Shown here: positions 17,423-26,582 of the stretch, in pieces
How positions within the stretch are numbered: the first letter of the stretch is position 1
Layout: every line of letters begins with the position of its first letter
Notes under the pieces: generated by a model
What the model was told of the DNA's origin: nothing
What the model saw: only the letters and a program-made list of their open reading frames with translations
Database searches by the model: none
Assembly: GCF_051209875.1 (NCBI RefSeq)
Contig: NZ_JBNTQY010000001.1
Location: 992,001-1,056,000, forward strand
Length of the DNA stretch: 64,000 nt
Reading direction: 5' to 3'
Source: Emticicia sp051209875
GTDB taxonomy: Bacteria; Bacteroidota; Bacteroidia; Cytophagales; Spirosomataceae
Position numbers and translations under genes: made by a program

Positions 17423-18334
17423 TTGAAACGAGTCATTAAATTCCTCCAAAGTATTTATCTCTGGGACACTACCGTGTCACTGTATCATGTGCTAAAAATC
17501 CTTTGGCAAAAGCTTATTGTATTTGATATTGACCAACGAGCAGCCGCAGTTTCATATAGTTTTTTATTAGCAGTTTTTCCTGGGGTTATCTTTTTATTTA
17601 CGCTAATTCCTTATATACCAATCGAACATCTCGACCGCTTAATTATGGAGTTTTTGGGTAATGTGATGCCAAAGGGGATTTATGAAAATACATCTTACAC
17701 TATTCAAGATATTGTAAGTCGTAAGCGAAGTGATATACTTTCATTTGGTTTTTTCTTTACTGTTTTTGCGGCAACCAATGGCATGATGTCGTTGATGGGA
17801 GCTTTTAATATGGCCTTAAAAGTACGTGAAAAAAGAACTTACTTTAGGGCAAGAATGATAGCATTATTTTTGACAGTTTTATTAATTGTAGTCTTGATTT
17901 GTGCAATTTTGATATTAGTTATAGGCACGATTCTGATTGATTTCCTCTTTGACAAAGGACTTTTGAATGAAAATTTCAACTTTTATCTGCTTCAAATTGT
18001 TCGCTTCGGAGGAACATTCGTAATTTTTTATTTAGGAATTTGTATGATTTATTATTTTGCCCCCGCTGTGCATAAAAGACTAAAGTTTTTTAGTTTTGGT
18101 GCATTAGTAGCTTCTGTCTTAGGTATTTTGGTAACAAATCTTTTTTCATTTTATTTAGCTAATTTTAGCTCCTATAATAAACTTTACGGCTCTATCGGAA
18201 CACTTATTGCACTGATGGTTTGGCTTTATTTAGTTGCTTTGATTTTGATTTTGGGTTTTGAAATAAATATTTCTGTAAGAGATGCTTTAATGGTGCATGG
18301 TGCATTAGATGATGATAAGAAGTTAAGAAATTAA
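17423..18334 (+). CDS. YihY/BrkB-family inner membrane protein
   Basis: 303 residues with six membrane segments. It has the family hallmarks DQRAAAVSYSFLLAVFPGVIF near the N-terminus and LYGSIGTLIALMVWLYL near the C-terminus. The start is TTG at 17423; no ATG is available in the preceding open part of the frame. The family was once misnamed ribonuclease BN; its function is unknown, possibly transport. Last plus-strand gene of the window. Confidence 0.85.
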   Translation: MKRVIKFLQSIYLWDTTVSLYHVLKILWQKLIVFDIDQRAAAVSYSFLLAVFPGVIFLFTLIPYIPIEHLDRLIMEFLGNVMPKGIYENTSYTIQDIVSRKRSDILSFGFFFTVFAATNGMMSLMGAFNMALKVREKRTYFRARMIALFLTVLLIVVLICAILILVIGTILIDFLFDKGLLNENFNFYLLQIVRFGGTFVIFYLGICMIYYFAPAVHKRLKFFSFGALVASVLGILVTNLFSFYLANFSSYNKLYGSIGTLIALMVWLYLVALILILGFEINISVRDALMVHGALDDDKKLRN

Positions 18335-18433
18335 TAGTTTAAATAGCTTTTAGATTTTATTAGAAAAAGGCTATTAGCCTCTTAGCGATACAATTTACTC
18401 ATTTTTTATATTTAGTTTTTGAACACGTTTTCA

Positions 18434-18472
18434 TAAAAAAATCCATAAGCTGTTGCTTACGGATTTTTTTAT
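18434..18472. terminator. Bidirectional terminator between yihY-like and dapA genes
   Basis: A-rich tract, AATCCATAAGC, loop TGTT, GCTTACGGATT, T-rich tract; one mismatch in an 11-base stem. It lies between convergent genes. The stretch 18340-18395 upstream of it contains TTAGC-like words that may be a decayed heptad array. Confidence 0.85.
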
Positions 18473-18492
18473 GAAAAATATTTTACAATCAT

Positions 18493-19377
18493 TTATTTCC
18501 AAAAACTTTCGTCATTCATTGCTTTTGTTAGCTTTTTGCCAAGTTCGTCAGAGGCTTTTACTAATGGCAATCTGACTTCTGAGCTACAAATACCTTTTAT
18601 TTCGCAACATTTTTTAATACCAACTGGATTTGATTCAGTATATAATAATGTATCAAAATCTACAAAGCGATGTTGAAGAGAAGCGGCTTTATCAAAATCG
18701 CCTTTTAAGGCAGCCCAAGTCATTTCTCCAAATTCTTTTGGGAAAGCATTGGCAATTACCGAAATAACACCACTAAAACCAATACTTATTGAGGCCGTAA
18801 CGAGATTGTCATCGCCTGACAATAACAAGAAATCTTTTGGACAACGTTTGGCCAATTCAATCGCATTTTCAATGCTTCCAGCATCTTTGATCCCTATAAT
18901 ATTGGGGTGTTTAGCTAACTCCACAACCGTTGGAATTTGTATGTGTGTCACTGTACGTCCAGGTACATTATACAATAATACTGGAACTGGCGATGCGTCA
19001 GCAATAGCTGTAAAGTGAGCAATTAAACCTGCTTGAGAAGGCTTATTGTAATATGGGCAAACTGATAAAATGGCTGTGACACCAGTTAAATCTGTATTTT
19101 TGATGGTTTCGAGTACTACTCTGGTATTGTTTCCCCCTAAACCGTAAACAATTGGGAGATTCTTAGTATTATTATCTTTTGTAAACTTCAATAAATCAGC
19201 TTTTTCTTGCGAAGTAGTAGTTGAAGTTTCACCTGTTGTTCCTTGTACAACGAAATAATCTACACCACCTCCACTTGTAAATTCAAGTAGCCGACGAAAA
19301 CCATCGTAATCAATTTCATGATTTTGGTCAAATGGTGTAATAAGAGCGACACCAACGCCCATCAATGGATGTTCCAT
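18493..19377 (-). CDS. dapA: 4-hydroxy-tetrahydrodipicolinate synthase
   Basis: 294 residues, usual length. Key residues of the class I aldolase are present: GTTGE substrate loop (46-50), Tyr136 and Arg141 in LYNVPGRT, and Schiff-base Lys164 in GIKDAG. It condenses pyruvate and aspartate semialdehyde in lysine and diaminopimelate synthesis. The presence of the arginine favours DapA over related sugar-acid aldolases, despite the hexuronate genes nearby. Confidence 0.93.
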   Translation of the reverse strand: MEHPLMGVGVALITPFDQNHEIDYDGFRRLLEFTSGGGVDYFVVQGTTGETSTTTSQEKADLLKFTKDNNTKNLPIVYGLGGNNTRVVLETIKNTDLTGVTAILSVCPYYNKPSQAGLIAHFTAIADASPVPVLLYNVPGRTVTHIQIPTVVELAKHPNIIGIKDAGSIENAIELAKRCPKDFLLLSGDDNLVTASISIGFSGVISVIANAFPKEFGEMTWAALKGDFDKAASLQHRFVDFDTLLYTESNPVGIKKCCEIKGICSSEVRLPLVKASDELGKKLTKAMNDESFWK

Positions 19378-19530
19378 TATATTATTGTTATTTTTTCGAG
19401 TCGTAAAATTCGGTAGAAAATTGTATTAAAGAAAGATTCTTGCTTGAAAAGTTTCTATAAAATATTAATTTAGCACGAATCGAAAGATTTATTAGATGAA
19501 TAAGATTTTAATTTTTGCTTAGACAAATTC
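19378..19530. other. AT-rich gap, nothing recognised
   Basis: Gap between dapA and the serine hydrolase gene on the same strand. No repeat, hairpin or reading frame of note was seen. Confidence 0.4.
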
Positions 19531-20805
19531 TTAAAACATTGCTTGATAAACCAAAATCCTGAATTTACGTACAATTTCGGAATAATGTGCATAAGGATGA
19601 ACATTGGTAAAAACCAACATAATGGTTTCTTCTTTTGGGTCGATGGTATATTCTGAGCAGTACATTCCGCCCCAAGTGAGTGAACCAGCAGTGGCATTAT
19701 CTCCGTAGTGAGATTCTGGGGTAATAATTTGTAAACCTAAGCCAAATTTATCTTGCCTGTCCCATACAAAACTTTCCCCAATCTGGTTACGCCCCATGAT
19801 TTCTACCGTCGAACGACTCAATAATCTTTTTCCATTAAACTCTCCTTTGTTTAATATAAATTGACACATTTTTGCATAATCTTCAATTGTACTTAGCAGT
19901 CCCGCTCCACCTGAAAAATAGCTTTTTGCACCCGAAATAGCATATTTTCGATAAGATTCGTTTTCATGGACACTCAATTTGTCATTTACATTACCTTTTG
20001 AATAAAGTTCTACTAAACGTGAAGCTTTAGCATCAGGAAGATAGAAGTAAGTATCATTCATTCCTAATGGGTCAAGCACTTTTTTGCGTAAATATTCATC
20101 AAAGGACATTCCTGAAAGCACTTCGATAAGGCGACCAAGTACATCAGTATTAAGACCATAAACAAATTGGGTTCCTGGATCAGCAACGAGTGGGCGAGCT
20201 GCAATTTTATCAACTACATCCTTCAATAAATCTTTTTCTGTTGAGCAGAAAAATGGCACTTTAAATTCTGGCAAATCTTGCAAAGCGTGTTCATAAGGAA
20301 TACCCGCCGAATGGCTCAATAATTGTCGAATGGTGATTTCTGATTTTGCTGGACGAGTGATGTATTTGCTATGATCTTTTTCATCAAAACTGACCAAAAT
20401 CTTTGGGTTTTTGAAGGCAGGAATATATTTTGAAATGGGTTCATCTAAAAAGAACTTGCCTTGTTCAAAAAGCATTAAAAGCCCAACTGTTGTAATGAGT
20501 TTTGATTGGGAAGCAATTCTGAAAATATCATCTTTTTTTAAAGCTGTTTTTGATTCAAGATTATTGTAGCCAAAAGCTTTGTAATGAACTATTTTGCCTT
20601 TTTTTGCTATAAAAGTAACAATGTTTGGTGCTATTCCTTTATCAATTATCTCTTGAAAATGCGTGTCTAATCGTTGTAAACGTTCGCTCGAAAAGCCTAC
20701 TTCTTCAGGTGTTTTTGCAAACGTGAGTGTTTGTGGTAATTGAGCTTTTACGCCCGTGAGAAGGAATAGAAATAGGAAGGAGATTAAAATAGATAGTTTT
20801 TTCAT
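19531..20805 (-). CDS. Secreted serine hydrolase, beta-lactamase (class C/CubicO) fold
   Basis: 424 residues from ATG at 20805, chosen because it opens a signal peptide (MKKLSILISFLFLFLLTGVKAQ region); the frame is open 25 codons upstream. The nucleophile motif SxxK is in RIASQSKLITT and the YxN-like motif in FVYGLNTDVLG. Family members include esterases, D-aminopeptidases and beta-lactamases. Substrate unknown. Lies in the periplasm or outside the cell. Confidence 0.85.
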   Translation of the reverse strand: MKKLSILISFLFLFLLTGVKAQLPQTLTFAKTPEEVGFSSERLQRLDTHFQEIIDKGIAPNIVTFIAKKGKIVHYKAFGYNNLESKTALKKDDIFRIASQSKLITTVGLLMLFEQGKFFLDEPISKYIPAFKNPKILVSFDEKDHSKYITRPAKSEITIRQLLSHSAGIPYEHALQDLPEFKVPFFCSTEKDLLKDVVDKIAARPLVADPGTQFVYGLNTDVLGRLIEVLSGMSFDEYLRKKVLDPLGMNDTYFYLPDAKASRLVELYSKGNVNDKLSVHENESYRKYAISGAKSYFSGGAGLLSTIEDYAKMCQFILNKGEFNGKRLLSRSTVEIMGRNQIGESFVWDRQDKFGLGLQIITPESHYGDNATAGSLTWGGMYCSEYTIDPKEETIMLVFTNVHPYAHYSEIVRKFRILVYQAMF

Positions 20806-20838
20806 GATGATTTTGTTTTCACAAATATAATAAAAAAG

Positions 20839-20922
20839 TTGCCTGTGGAGACACAGGCAACGGCAGTAGTTAAAAGACAAAAGATGTTAAAATCTTATAT
20901 CTCTTGTCTTATGACTAATTCC
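20839..20922. repeat. Hairpin plus heptad-period array
   Basis: TTGCCTGTG/CACAGGCAA (20839-20860) forms a 9-base stem with a GAGA loop. It is followed by heptads at 20874-20922: AAGACAA, AAGATGT, TAAAATC, TTATATC, TCTTGTC, TTATGAC, TAATTCC. The array is strongly degenerate, and its halves are partly complementary. It separates the NTF2-like gene and the serine hydrolase gene. Confidence 0.65.
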
Positions 20923-20944
20923 TCTTGTTTAAATCGAAATCAAT

Positions 20945-21376
20945 TTACAGCAATTTAGTTGATTGCCAAGTGTTGACTTGCCATCCTTTTTTGCCATTTT
21001 TAGCATATACTACCGTGTAGCGTAAATTTAGGATATTTGGTTTGCCATCAGTTGAACCAAGCTCAATTAAAGCTCTACCATTGACAACTGCGATTTTTCC
21101 ATAATCCCTCACACTAATTTCTTGTAAATCCACGCTTTTATACACACTTTTCCCTTCTTTGATGGAAGCAATGTAAGAAACTTTGTTATCGACCTTTGCA
21201 TTGGAGTGCGTATAAACTAAATCATCAGCAAAGATTTTTTCAAGAAAATCAAAATCTTTTGATACTTGTGCTGCAAAACGTTTGTGTTCAAGAGCTTCAA
21301 TATCAGCTTTGAGATTTTGGGCATTGGCTGCTTGACCAATGATGAGCGATAATACTAAAATTAATATATTTTTCAT
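20945..21376 (-). CDS. Secreted NTF2-like (DUF4440) protein
   Basis: 143 residues with a signal peptide (MKNILILVLSLIIGQAANAQ). The rest matches the DUF4440/SnoaL-like fold: an N-terminal helix with ALEHKRFAAQVSKDFDFLEKI, LVYTHSNAKV, and a C-terminal strand with WQVNTWQSTKL. Proteins of this kind are small cone-shaped binding or enzymatic folds without a fixed function. Confidence 0.8.
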   Translation of the reverse strand: MKNILILVLSLIIGQAANAQNLKADIEALEHKRFAAQVSKDFDFLEKIFADDLVYTHSNAKVDNKVSYIASIKEGKSVYKSVDLQEISVRDYGKIAVVNGRALIELGSTDGKPNILNLRYTVVYAKNGKKGWQVNTWQSTKLL

Positions 21377-21390
21377 AGTTTTATAGAGTT

Positions 21391-21440
21391 AAAACCTGTA
21401 AGGTCTGGGCGACCCATCTGAAAAAGAACTTACAGGTTTT
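21391..21440. terminator. Long hairpin downstream of exuT with GC-rich loop
   Basis: AAAACCTGTAAG (21391-21402) pairs perfectly with CTTACAGGTTTT (21429-21440), 12 bases. The 26-base loop contains GGTCTGGGCGACCCATCTG. It may end exuT transcription on the minus strand. The loop 9-mer GGGCGACCC also occurs, reversed, in the repeat at 13727-13742. Confidence 0.65.
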
Positions 21441-21450
21441 TTGAAAGTGA

Positions 21451-22743
21451 TTAAATATCAACTTTATTCATTCTTGGTACTAATAAGTGCATGATGAGCC
21501 ATGCCAATAGATAAGCTCCTGCACAAATGGCGAACATAATATAATAAGCCGTTTCGATTTGATTGATACTGCGATAATAAACAAACATATTTTTTTGTAC
21601 AGCCCAAGTTAGTAAGATACCTCCCAAGCCACCTGCCATTCCGCCGATACCTACTACTGAAGCCGTAGCTTTTTTAGGGAACATATCTGATACGGTTGTG
21701 AAGATATTAGCACTCCAAGCTTGGTGTGCTGCCGCTGCAATACCAATGACTAAAACAGCTAACCACATATTCACTTTTCCTGCTAATTGTGAGAAAATAA
21801 CTGGTAAAACAAACAAAGCAAAAATCAACATTGAAGTTTTACGTGCTTTGAAAACAGGCATATTTTTATTGATAAATGCCAATGGTAAATACCCACCACC
21901 AATACTTCCAACAGTAGAAATGATATAAACTACTGCAACGGGAAATGAGATTTCAATCAATGAAAGTTTATATTCGCTTTGTAGAAAATCAGGTAACCAG
22001 AAAAGATAAAACCACCAAACTGGGTCGGTCAAGAATTTCCCTAAAGCAAAGGCCCATGTTTGACGAAAGCCTAAAAGCTGGATCCAAGGCACTTTTTCTT
22101 CGTTTTTAATATTTTCCTCTTCTTCTTTGTCAGAATGGATATAATCGTATTCAGCTTTGCTGAGTTTTTTAGAATCTTTTGGTGAAGTATAATAAATTTG
22201 CCACAAAACCAACCAAATAAAACCAATCAAACCTGTGATAATAAATGCCCATTGCCATCCCCAATAAACTGCAATTAATGGAACTGTTAAAGGTGCAACA
22301 ATTGCTCCGATATTAGTCCCAGAGTTAAAAATACCAGTGGCCAATGCCCTTTCTTTTTTAGGGAACCATTCTGCCGTTGATTTGATGGCTGCGGGGAAAT
22401 TTCCTGCTTCTGTAAGTCCTAAACCTGCACGAGCAATCATAAAGCCAAAAGCCGAATTGGCAAAAGCATGTCCAATGGCAGCCAAACTCCACAATCCAGT
22501 TGCCCAAGCATAGCCCTTTTTAGTTCCAAGCTTATCAACAATATTGCCCGCAATGAGCATACCAAATGAATAAAAGATTTTGAATGTAATTTCGATATTG
22601 GCATAGTCGCCATCATCCCATTTTAAGTCTTTTGATAAAACAGATTTTAGAAGACTAATTACCTGCCTATCAAGGTAGTTGACTGTGGTTGCAAAAAAGA
22701 CCAGACTACAAATGGTCCAGCGATACTTTCCGATTTTTTCCAT
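21451..22743 (-). CDS. exuT: Hexuronate transporter, MFS anion:cation symporter family
   Basis: 430 residues, 12 membrane segments. N-terminal YRWTICSLVFFATTVNYLDRQ and the GLGLTEAGNFPAAIKSTAEWFPKKERALATG block are characteristic of ExuT/glucarate-type anion:cation symporters. It imports galacturonate or glucuronate. Next to uxaC (134-base gap holding a heptad array), so a common operon and function in hexuronate use is likely. Confidence 0.9.
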   Translation of the reverse strand: MEKIGKYRWTICSLVFFATTVNYLDRQVISLLKSVLSKDLKWDDGDYANIEITFKIFYSFGMLIAGNIVDKLGTKKGYAWATGLWSLAAIGHAFANSAFGFMIARAGLGLTEAGNFPAAIKSTAEWFPKKERALATGIFNSGTNIGAIVAPLTVPLIAVYWGWQWAFIITGLIGFIWLVLWQIYYTSPKDSKKLSKAEYDYIHSDKEEEENIKNEEKVPWIQLLGFRQTWAFALGKFLTDPVWWFYLFWLPDFLQSEYKLSLIEISFPVAVVYIISTVGSIGGGYLPLAFINKNMPVFKARKTSMLIFALFVLPVIFSQLAGKVNMWLAVLVIGIAAAAHQAWSANIFTTVSDMFPKKATASVVGIGGMAGGLGGILLTWAVQKNMFVYYRSINQIETAYYIMFAICAGAYLLAWLIMHLLVPRMNKVDI

Positions 22744-22766
22744 ATATTTTTTAGGGTTGAATAATC

Positions 22767-22869
22767 TTAGCTGTTAGCTATTGGCGATTAGCTTTTAGCC
22801 TTAAAAAAGAAACTTAAAAATGTTCAATTCTTTAGCTAAAAGCTAAGTGCTAATCGCTAATCGCTAAAA
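22767..22869. repeat. Heptad-period inverted array, GCTAA family (copy 3)
   Basis: Left arm 22767-22801: TTAGCTG, TTAGCTA, TTGGCGA, TTAGCTT, TTAGCCT. Right arm 22835-22869: GCTAAAA, GCTAAGT, GCTAATC, GCTAATC, GCTAAAA. Both arms are five exact heptads in opposite orientation with 33 bases between them. It fills the exuT-uxaC gap. Confidence 0.9.
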
Positions 22870-22877
22870 GCCAGTGT

Positions 22878-24278
22878 TTAAAATCCAAAATAATCTTTGG
22901 CGTTGTTATAGCAGATATTTTGAACGATTTGACCTGTCCATTTAATATCGTTCGGAATTTCACCATTTTCTATATCATTTCCAAGAATATTACACAAAAT
23001 TCGACGAAAATACTCATGGCGTGGGAATGATAAGAAGCTTCTTGAATCGGTTAGCATTCCAATGAATCTACTCAATAAACCCATGTTGGAAAGTGCATTG
23101 ATTTGTCGTTCCATGCCATCTTTTTGATCAAGAAACCACCAACCTGAGCCAAATTGTACTTTCCCAGCGATCGAACCATCGTTGAAATTCCCAATCATCG
23201 TTGCAATGATTTCATTATCGGCTGGATTGAGATTATAAATAATGGTTTTAGCTAATTGGTCGTGTTCGTCAAGTCTGCCCAAAAACTTAGAAAGAGCGAT
23301 GGCTTGCGAATAATCTCCGATAGAATCCCAACCTGTATCAGGCCCTAAAACTCGCAAAGCACGAGTATTATTGTTGCGTAAAGCTCCCAAATGGAATTGT
23401 TGTGTCCAACCTAATTCATGGTACATTACGCCCAAAGCATGAAGAATAGCTGATTTGAAAACTAAAGCATCTTCTGAGCTAAGTGTTTTGCCCGAAATAG
23501 CTTTTTGAAAAGCTGCATTTGCCAATTCTTGAGTAAAATCAGCAGCATATAATTGCTCCAAACCGTGGTCGCATAATTGACAGCCAACACTCGCAAAGAA
23601 ATCTGCACGAGTACGGAGTGCTTTTAATAAATCTTCATAAGTATTGATTTCAAAATTGACGATTGCACCTAATTTCTGAATGTAAGTTGCGAAATTAGGG
23701 TTTTCTATCAAAATAAATTTATCAGGACGGAAGGCAGGTAACATTCTTACATTGGTGCCTTCTTGCTTGTTATATGCTTGGTGAAACTCAAGTGAATCAA
23801 GTGGGTCATCGGTTGTACACACCACTTTAACATTCATTTTTCCTAACAAATTTCTTACAGAATAGTCAGGTGTTTGAATTTTTGCTGTACAATCTTCGTA
23901 AATCCTTTTTGCACTTTCAGGATTCAATACTTCTTTCACATCGAAATAGCGTTGTAGCTCCAAATGTGTCCAATGGTACAAAGGATTACGGAGTGTATAA
24001 GGTACTGTTTCTGCCCATTTTTCAAACTTTTCGTAGTCAGACGCAGCTCCTGTGCAGTATTTTTCATTGATACCGTTGGTTCGCATGGCTCTCCATTTGT
24101 AGTGGTCGCCATAAAGCCAAACTTGGGTAATATTCTCAAAAACCTTATCGCCCAAAATTTGGTCAGGTGGTAGGTGATTGTGATAATCAATGATAGGCAT
24201 TTCCTTCGCATACTCATGATAAAGTGTACGAGCAGTTTTGGTTTGTAATAAAAAATCTTCGTCTAAAAACGGTTTCAT
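22878..24278 (-). CDS. uxaC: Glucuronate isomerase (uronate isomerase)
   Basis: 466 residues, full length. The metal-binding HxH is His33/His35 in IIDYHNHLPPDQI, typical of the amidohydrolase-fold UxaC family; further family blocks are THLELQRYFDVKEVLN, VVCTTDDPLDSLEFH and LTDSRSFLSFPRHEYFRR. It converts D-glucuronate to D-fructuronate and D-galacturonate to D-tagaturonate. Substrate may come from pectin fragments (GH105 genes upstream) or from inositol via the oxygenase at 61.4 kb. Confidence 0.95.
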   Translation of the reverse strand: MKPFLDEDFLLQTKTARTLYHEYAKEMPIIDYHNHLPPDQILGDKVFENITQVWLYGDHYKWRAMRTNGINEKYCTGAASDYEKFEKWAETVPYTLRNPLYHWTHLELQRYFDVKEVLNPESAKRIYEDCTAKIQTPDYSVRNLLGKMNVKVVCTTDDPLDSLEFHQAYNKQEGTNVRMLPAFRPDKFILIENPNFATYIQKLGAIVNFEINTYEDLLKALRTRADFFASVGCQLCDHGLEQLYAADFTQELANAAFQKAISGKTLSSEDALVFKSAILHALGVMYHELGWTQQFHLGALRNNNTRALRVLGPDTGWDSIGDYSQAIALSKFLGRLDEHDQLAKTIIYNLNPADNEIIATMIGNFNDGSIAGKVQFGSGWWFLDQKDGMERQINALSNMGLLSRFIGMLTDSRSFLSFPRHEYFRRILCNILGNDIENGEIPNDIKWTGQIVQNICYNNAKDYFGF

Positions 24279-24323
24279 ATCTCTAAGGCTGTTTGCAATT
24301 CACTTAAATATATAGTGTAAAAA

Positions 24324-24358
24324 ACTATCGTCTTTGGTCTGTGGACTATCGACTTTAT
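24324..24358. repeat. Heptad-period array, ACTATCG family (single arm)
   Basis: ACTATCG, TCTTTGG, TCTGTGG, ACTATCG, ACTTTAT in exact 7-base register, about 45 bases upstream of the uxaC start codon. No complementary arm seen. Confidence 0.6.
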
Positions 24359-24496
24359 TCGATTAGCAAAACTATTGAGTTTATTTTATTTATTTTGCTA
24401 TAATATTTCTTTTTTTAATACTATTTTGATAAAGACCTTCTCTAAGTGTGATTTTTTCATCATTTTTTTAATAGATGCTCAATTTTAAGGAAACAT
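24359..24496. other. AT-rich gap upstream of uxaC
   Basis: AT-rich stretch. On the minus strand it holds TAGTTTTG near 24370-24377, a possible -7 promoter box for uxaC, but no convincing -33 box. Nothing else seen. Confidence 0.35.
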
Positions 24497-24530
24497 AGAT
24501 TTGACAACTTTTATAAAAGTTGTCAAATCT
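24497..24530. terminator. 34-base perfect palindrome (terminator-like)
   Basis: AGATTTGACAACTTTTA followed directly by its exact reverse complement, with no unpaired centre. It lies 18 bases after the stop of the GH105 gene. Probably a terminator for that gene, or a protein-binding dyad. Confidence 0.75.
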
Positions 24531-24548
24531 TATAGAATCTTAATAAAA

Positions 24549-26468
24549 TTATTTCACTCCTAAAGCCCACTTTGCTAAATCTTTGGCAGCACTAAAGTTT
24601 TCATAAATGATTGGAATTCTTCGGCCATCGGTGTATTCGTTGTAAAGCCACGGATCGCCTACGATGAATACACTTCCTTTACCAACTTTGGCAGTAGCAA
24701 TAATATTGTCGCCACCTTCGCTCAAAATTGATTTTGCTGGAGCGTGTACATTAAGTGTTACCAATTCTTTGATATAAACAGTTTTTGTATTTTTAAAAAC
24801 AGGGTTTCCTGCTGGAATATCTACACGACCTTGTTCCCATTGTGTACCTTGTACCATATTTCGACTCTTGTTGGTAAATTCAACACCAAATGCTTTTGCT
24901 AACTCATTGAAATGTGGAATTTCACAATTAGCAGTATCATTTGCCATCATTATTAATGTACCACCTGCTTTTACCCAATTGCTAATTACTTGAATATCAG
25001 ACTTTTCTACAAAATTTGGTTTAGCTGTTTCTTTCTTTGTATCAGGGTCAACGATGATGTAAACATCAATACCTTTGAGATTTTGTGCGGTTGGAGCGGC
25101 TGAAATAGTAGCAGTTTTTGCTCCTAACTCATTGAAAATCTGCCCCCATACCCAAAATCCAGAATGCAAACGGTCTTCCCAAGTATAATGAAAAGGCTCT
25201 TGGTTGCCATTCAAATCTTTTCTAAATTCATGATTGAAGTAATTATCAACGGCAACAGTTTTACCTTTGCCCAATGAATTTTCTGAAGCGATTTCCATTT
25301 CTACACTTGCAAAAATAAATGGACCAACACCTTTCAAATCATTCTTCTTAATTGGTTCACTCAAATAATATTCATAGCTACCATCACGATAAGGCGTTCC
25401 GCCCAAACCGCCTACACTTACGGTTTTATTAAAGCTGATAGTGCCATTGGCTTCTTTTTCTACAAATTCTTTCAACATTCCTGCGTAACCTTTTTTAGCA
25501 GCGGCTAAATAAGTAGCAGGTAAATAGCCCTTGCGAACACCTTTGGCAAGTGTATAAACAAACATTGCCGAACCCGATGCTTCAAAATAATTGCCTTTGC
25601 GATTACCTTGTGAAGTCATTTGATACCAAACACCAGACTTTGCATCTTGGTATTTGACCAAAGCAGGAGCGAGGCGTTGTAGGTATTTAATAAGATTGGC
25701 TCTTTCTGGATGGTTTTCTGGAAAATAATCAAGCACATCGACTAATGCCATAGCGTACCAACCAATCGCTCGACTCCAAAAATGTGGTGAAAGCCCTGTT
25801 TTTTTATCTGCCCATTTTTGTTCTTTACTTTCATCATAACCATGATAAACTAAGCCTGTTTTGGCATCAACAGCATATTTTTCAATCAAAGCAAATTGTT
25901 TAGCAATGTCATTGAAATGCTCAGGTTTATTGAAAATCTTGCTATATTCTGCCGCAAAAGGTTCGCACATGAAAAGTCCATCCAACCACATTTGGTAAGG
26001 ATAACGTTTTTTGTGCCAATAACCACCTTCATTCGTTTTAGGTTGATTTTCGATTTGTTTCCAAAGTAAATCGGCAGCTTTTTGGTATTTTTCTTTATCT
26101 GGCTGAGATTGTTGAGCCAGCATCAATAAAGCACGACCCGTTGGAATATTATCTAAATTATAATCATCGTACTTGAAGGTACGGATACTACCATCTTTCT
26201 GCACATAGCGATCTAAATCATGGCGGATATACTCAAAATATTTGCCATCACCTGTGCGATACCAAACTTTTTCGAGGGCTTTTAGCATTAAACCTTGTTC
26301 ATAGTCCCAAGCAGCAGGTTTACCTTCTTTCACAGCAATAGAATCTTTGTGCCATGTCATAAAAGATTCTGCCATTTGAACAGAATAGGGTTTTTGGGCG
26401 AAAGCTCCCTCTGAAGGCAAGTTTAAAATAAGGACAGTTAAACAGAGAAGTAGTTTTTTAGCGTTCAT
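24549..26468 (-). CDS. GH105 unsaturated rhamnogalacturonyl hydrolase with C-terminal DUF4350-like domain
   Basis: 639 residues, signal peptide at the N-terminus. Residues about 30-380 are the alpha/alpha-barrel of GH105 (YteR-like): AWDYEQGLMLKALEKVW, YPYQMWLDGLFMCEPFAAEY, SPHFWSRAIGWYAMALVDVLDYFP and a GSAMFVYTLAKG block. Aspartates of these blocks are the usual catalytic ones. Residues about 430-639 resemble a DUF4350/glutamine-amidotransferase-like domain (GVDVYIIVDPD-like run, NWVKAGGTLIMMAND, GKGSVFIVGDPW). It removes unsaturated uronic acid from rhamnogalacturonan or similar oligosaccharides, probably in the periplasm. Confidence 0.9.
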   Translation of the reverse strand: MNAKKLLLCLTVLILNLPSEGAFAQKPYSVQMAESFMTWHKDSIAVKEGKPAAWDYEQGLMLKALEKVWYRTGDGKYFEYIRHDLDRYVQKDGSIRTFKYDDYNLDNIPTGRALLMLAQQSQPDKEKYQKAADLLWKQIENQPKTNEGGYWHKKRYPYQMWLDGLFMCEPFAAEYSKIFNKPEHFNDIAKQFALIEKYAVDAKTGLVYHGYDESKEQKWADKKTGLSPHFWSRAIGWYAMALVDVLDYFPENHPERANLIKYLQRLAPALVKYQDAKSGVWYQMTSQGNRKGNYFEASGSAMFVYTLAKGVRKGYLPATYLAAAKKGYAGMLKEFVEKEANGTISFNKTVSVGGLGGTPYRDGSYEYYLSEPIKKNDLKGVGPFIFASVEMEIASENSLGKGKTVAVDNYFNHEFRKDLNGNQEPFHYTWEDRLHSGFWVWGQIFNELGAKTATISAAPTAQNLKGIDVYIIVDPDTKKETAKPNFVEKSDIQVISNWVKAGGTLIMMANDTANCEIPHFNELAKAFGVEFTNKSRNMVQGTQWEQGRVDIPAGNPVFKNTKTVYIKELVTLNVHAPAKSILSEGGDNIIATAKVGKGSVFIVGDPWLYNEYTDGRRIPIIYENFSAAKDLAKWALGVK

Positions 26469-26510
26469 TTTTGATGGAATTTTGGTAATCGAATTGTTAA
26501 TTTACCCAAC

Positions 26511-26582
26511 CAACCCTCCCTGAAAATGGGGAGGGCTATATATTCACCTCCCTTTTTGGGGAGAGGTTAGGGGAGGGGTTTT
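26511..26582. repeat. Paired CCTCCC/GGGAGG hairpins
   Basis: CCCTCCC-TGAAAATG-GGGAGGG forms one stem; CCTCCC-TTTTTG-GGGAG(A)GG a second, followed by TTAGGGGAGGGGTTTT, complementary to the first part of the block. The block fills the gap between the two GH105-type genes and ends in the stop codon of the upstream one. GC-rich stems of related sequence flank the tandem array at 50.3-50.6 kb. Confidence 0.75.

Noticed and set aside
18493..19377. Sugar-acid aldolase (KDG type) instead of DapA
   Set aside because: The Tyr136 and Arg141 YNVPGRT block is that of 4-hydroxy-tetrahydrodipicolinate synthase.
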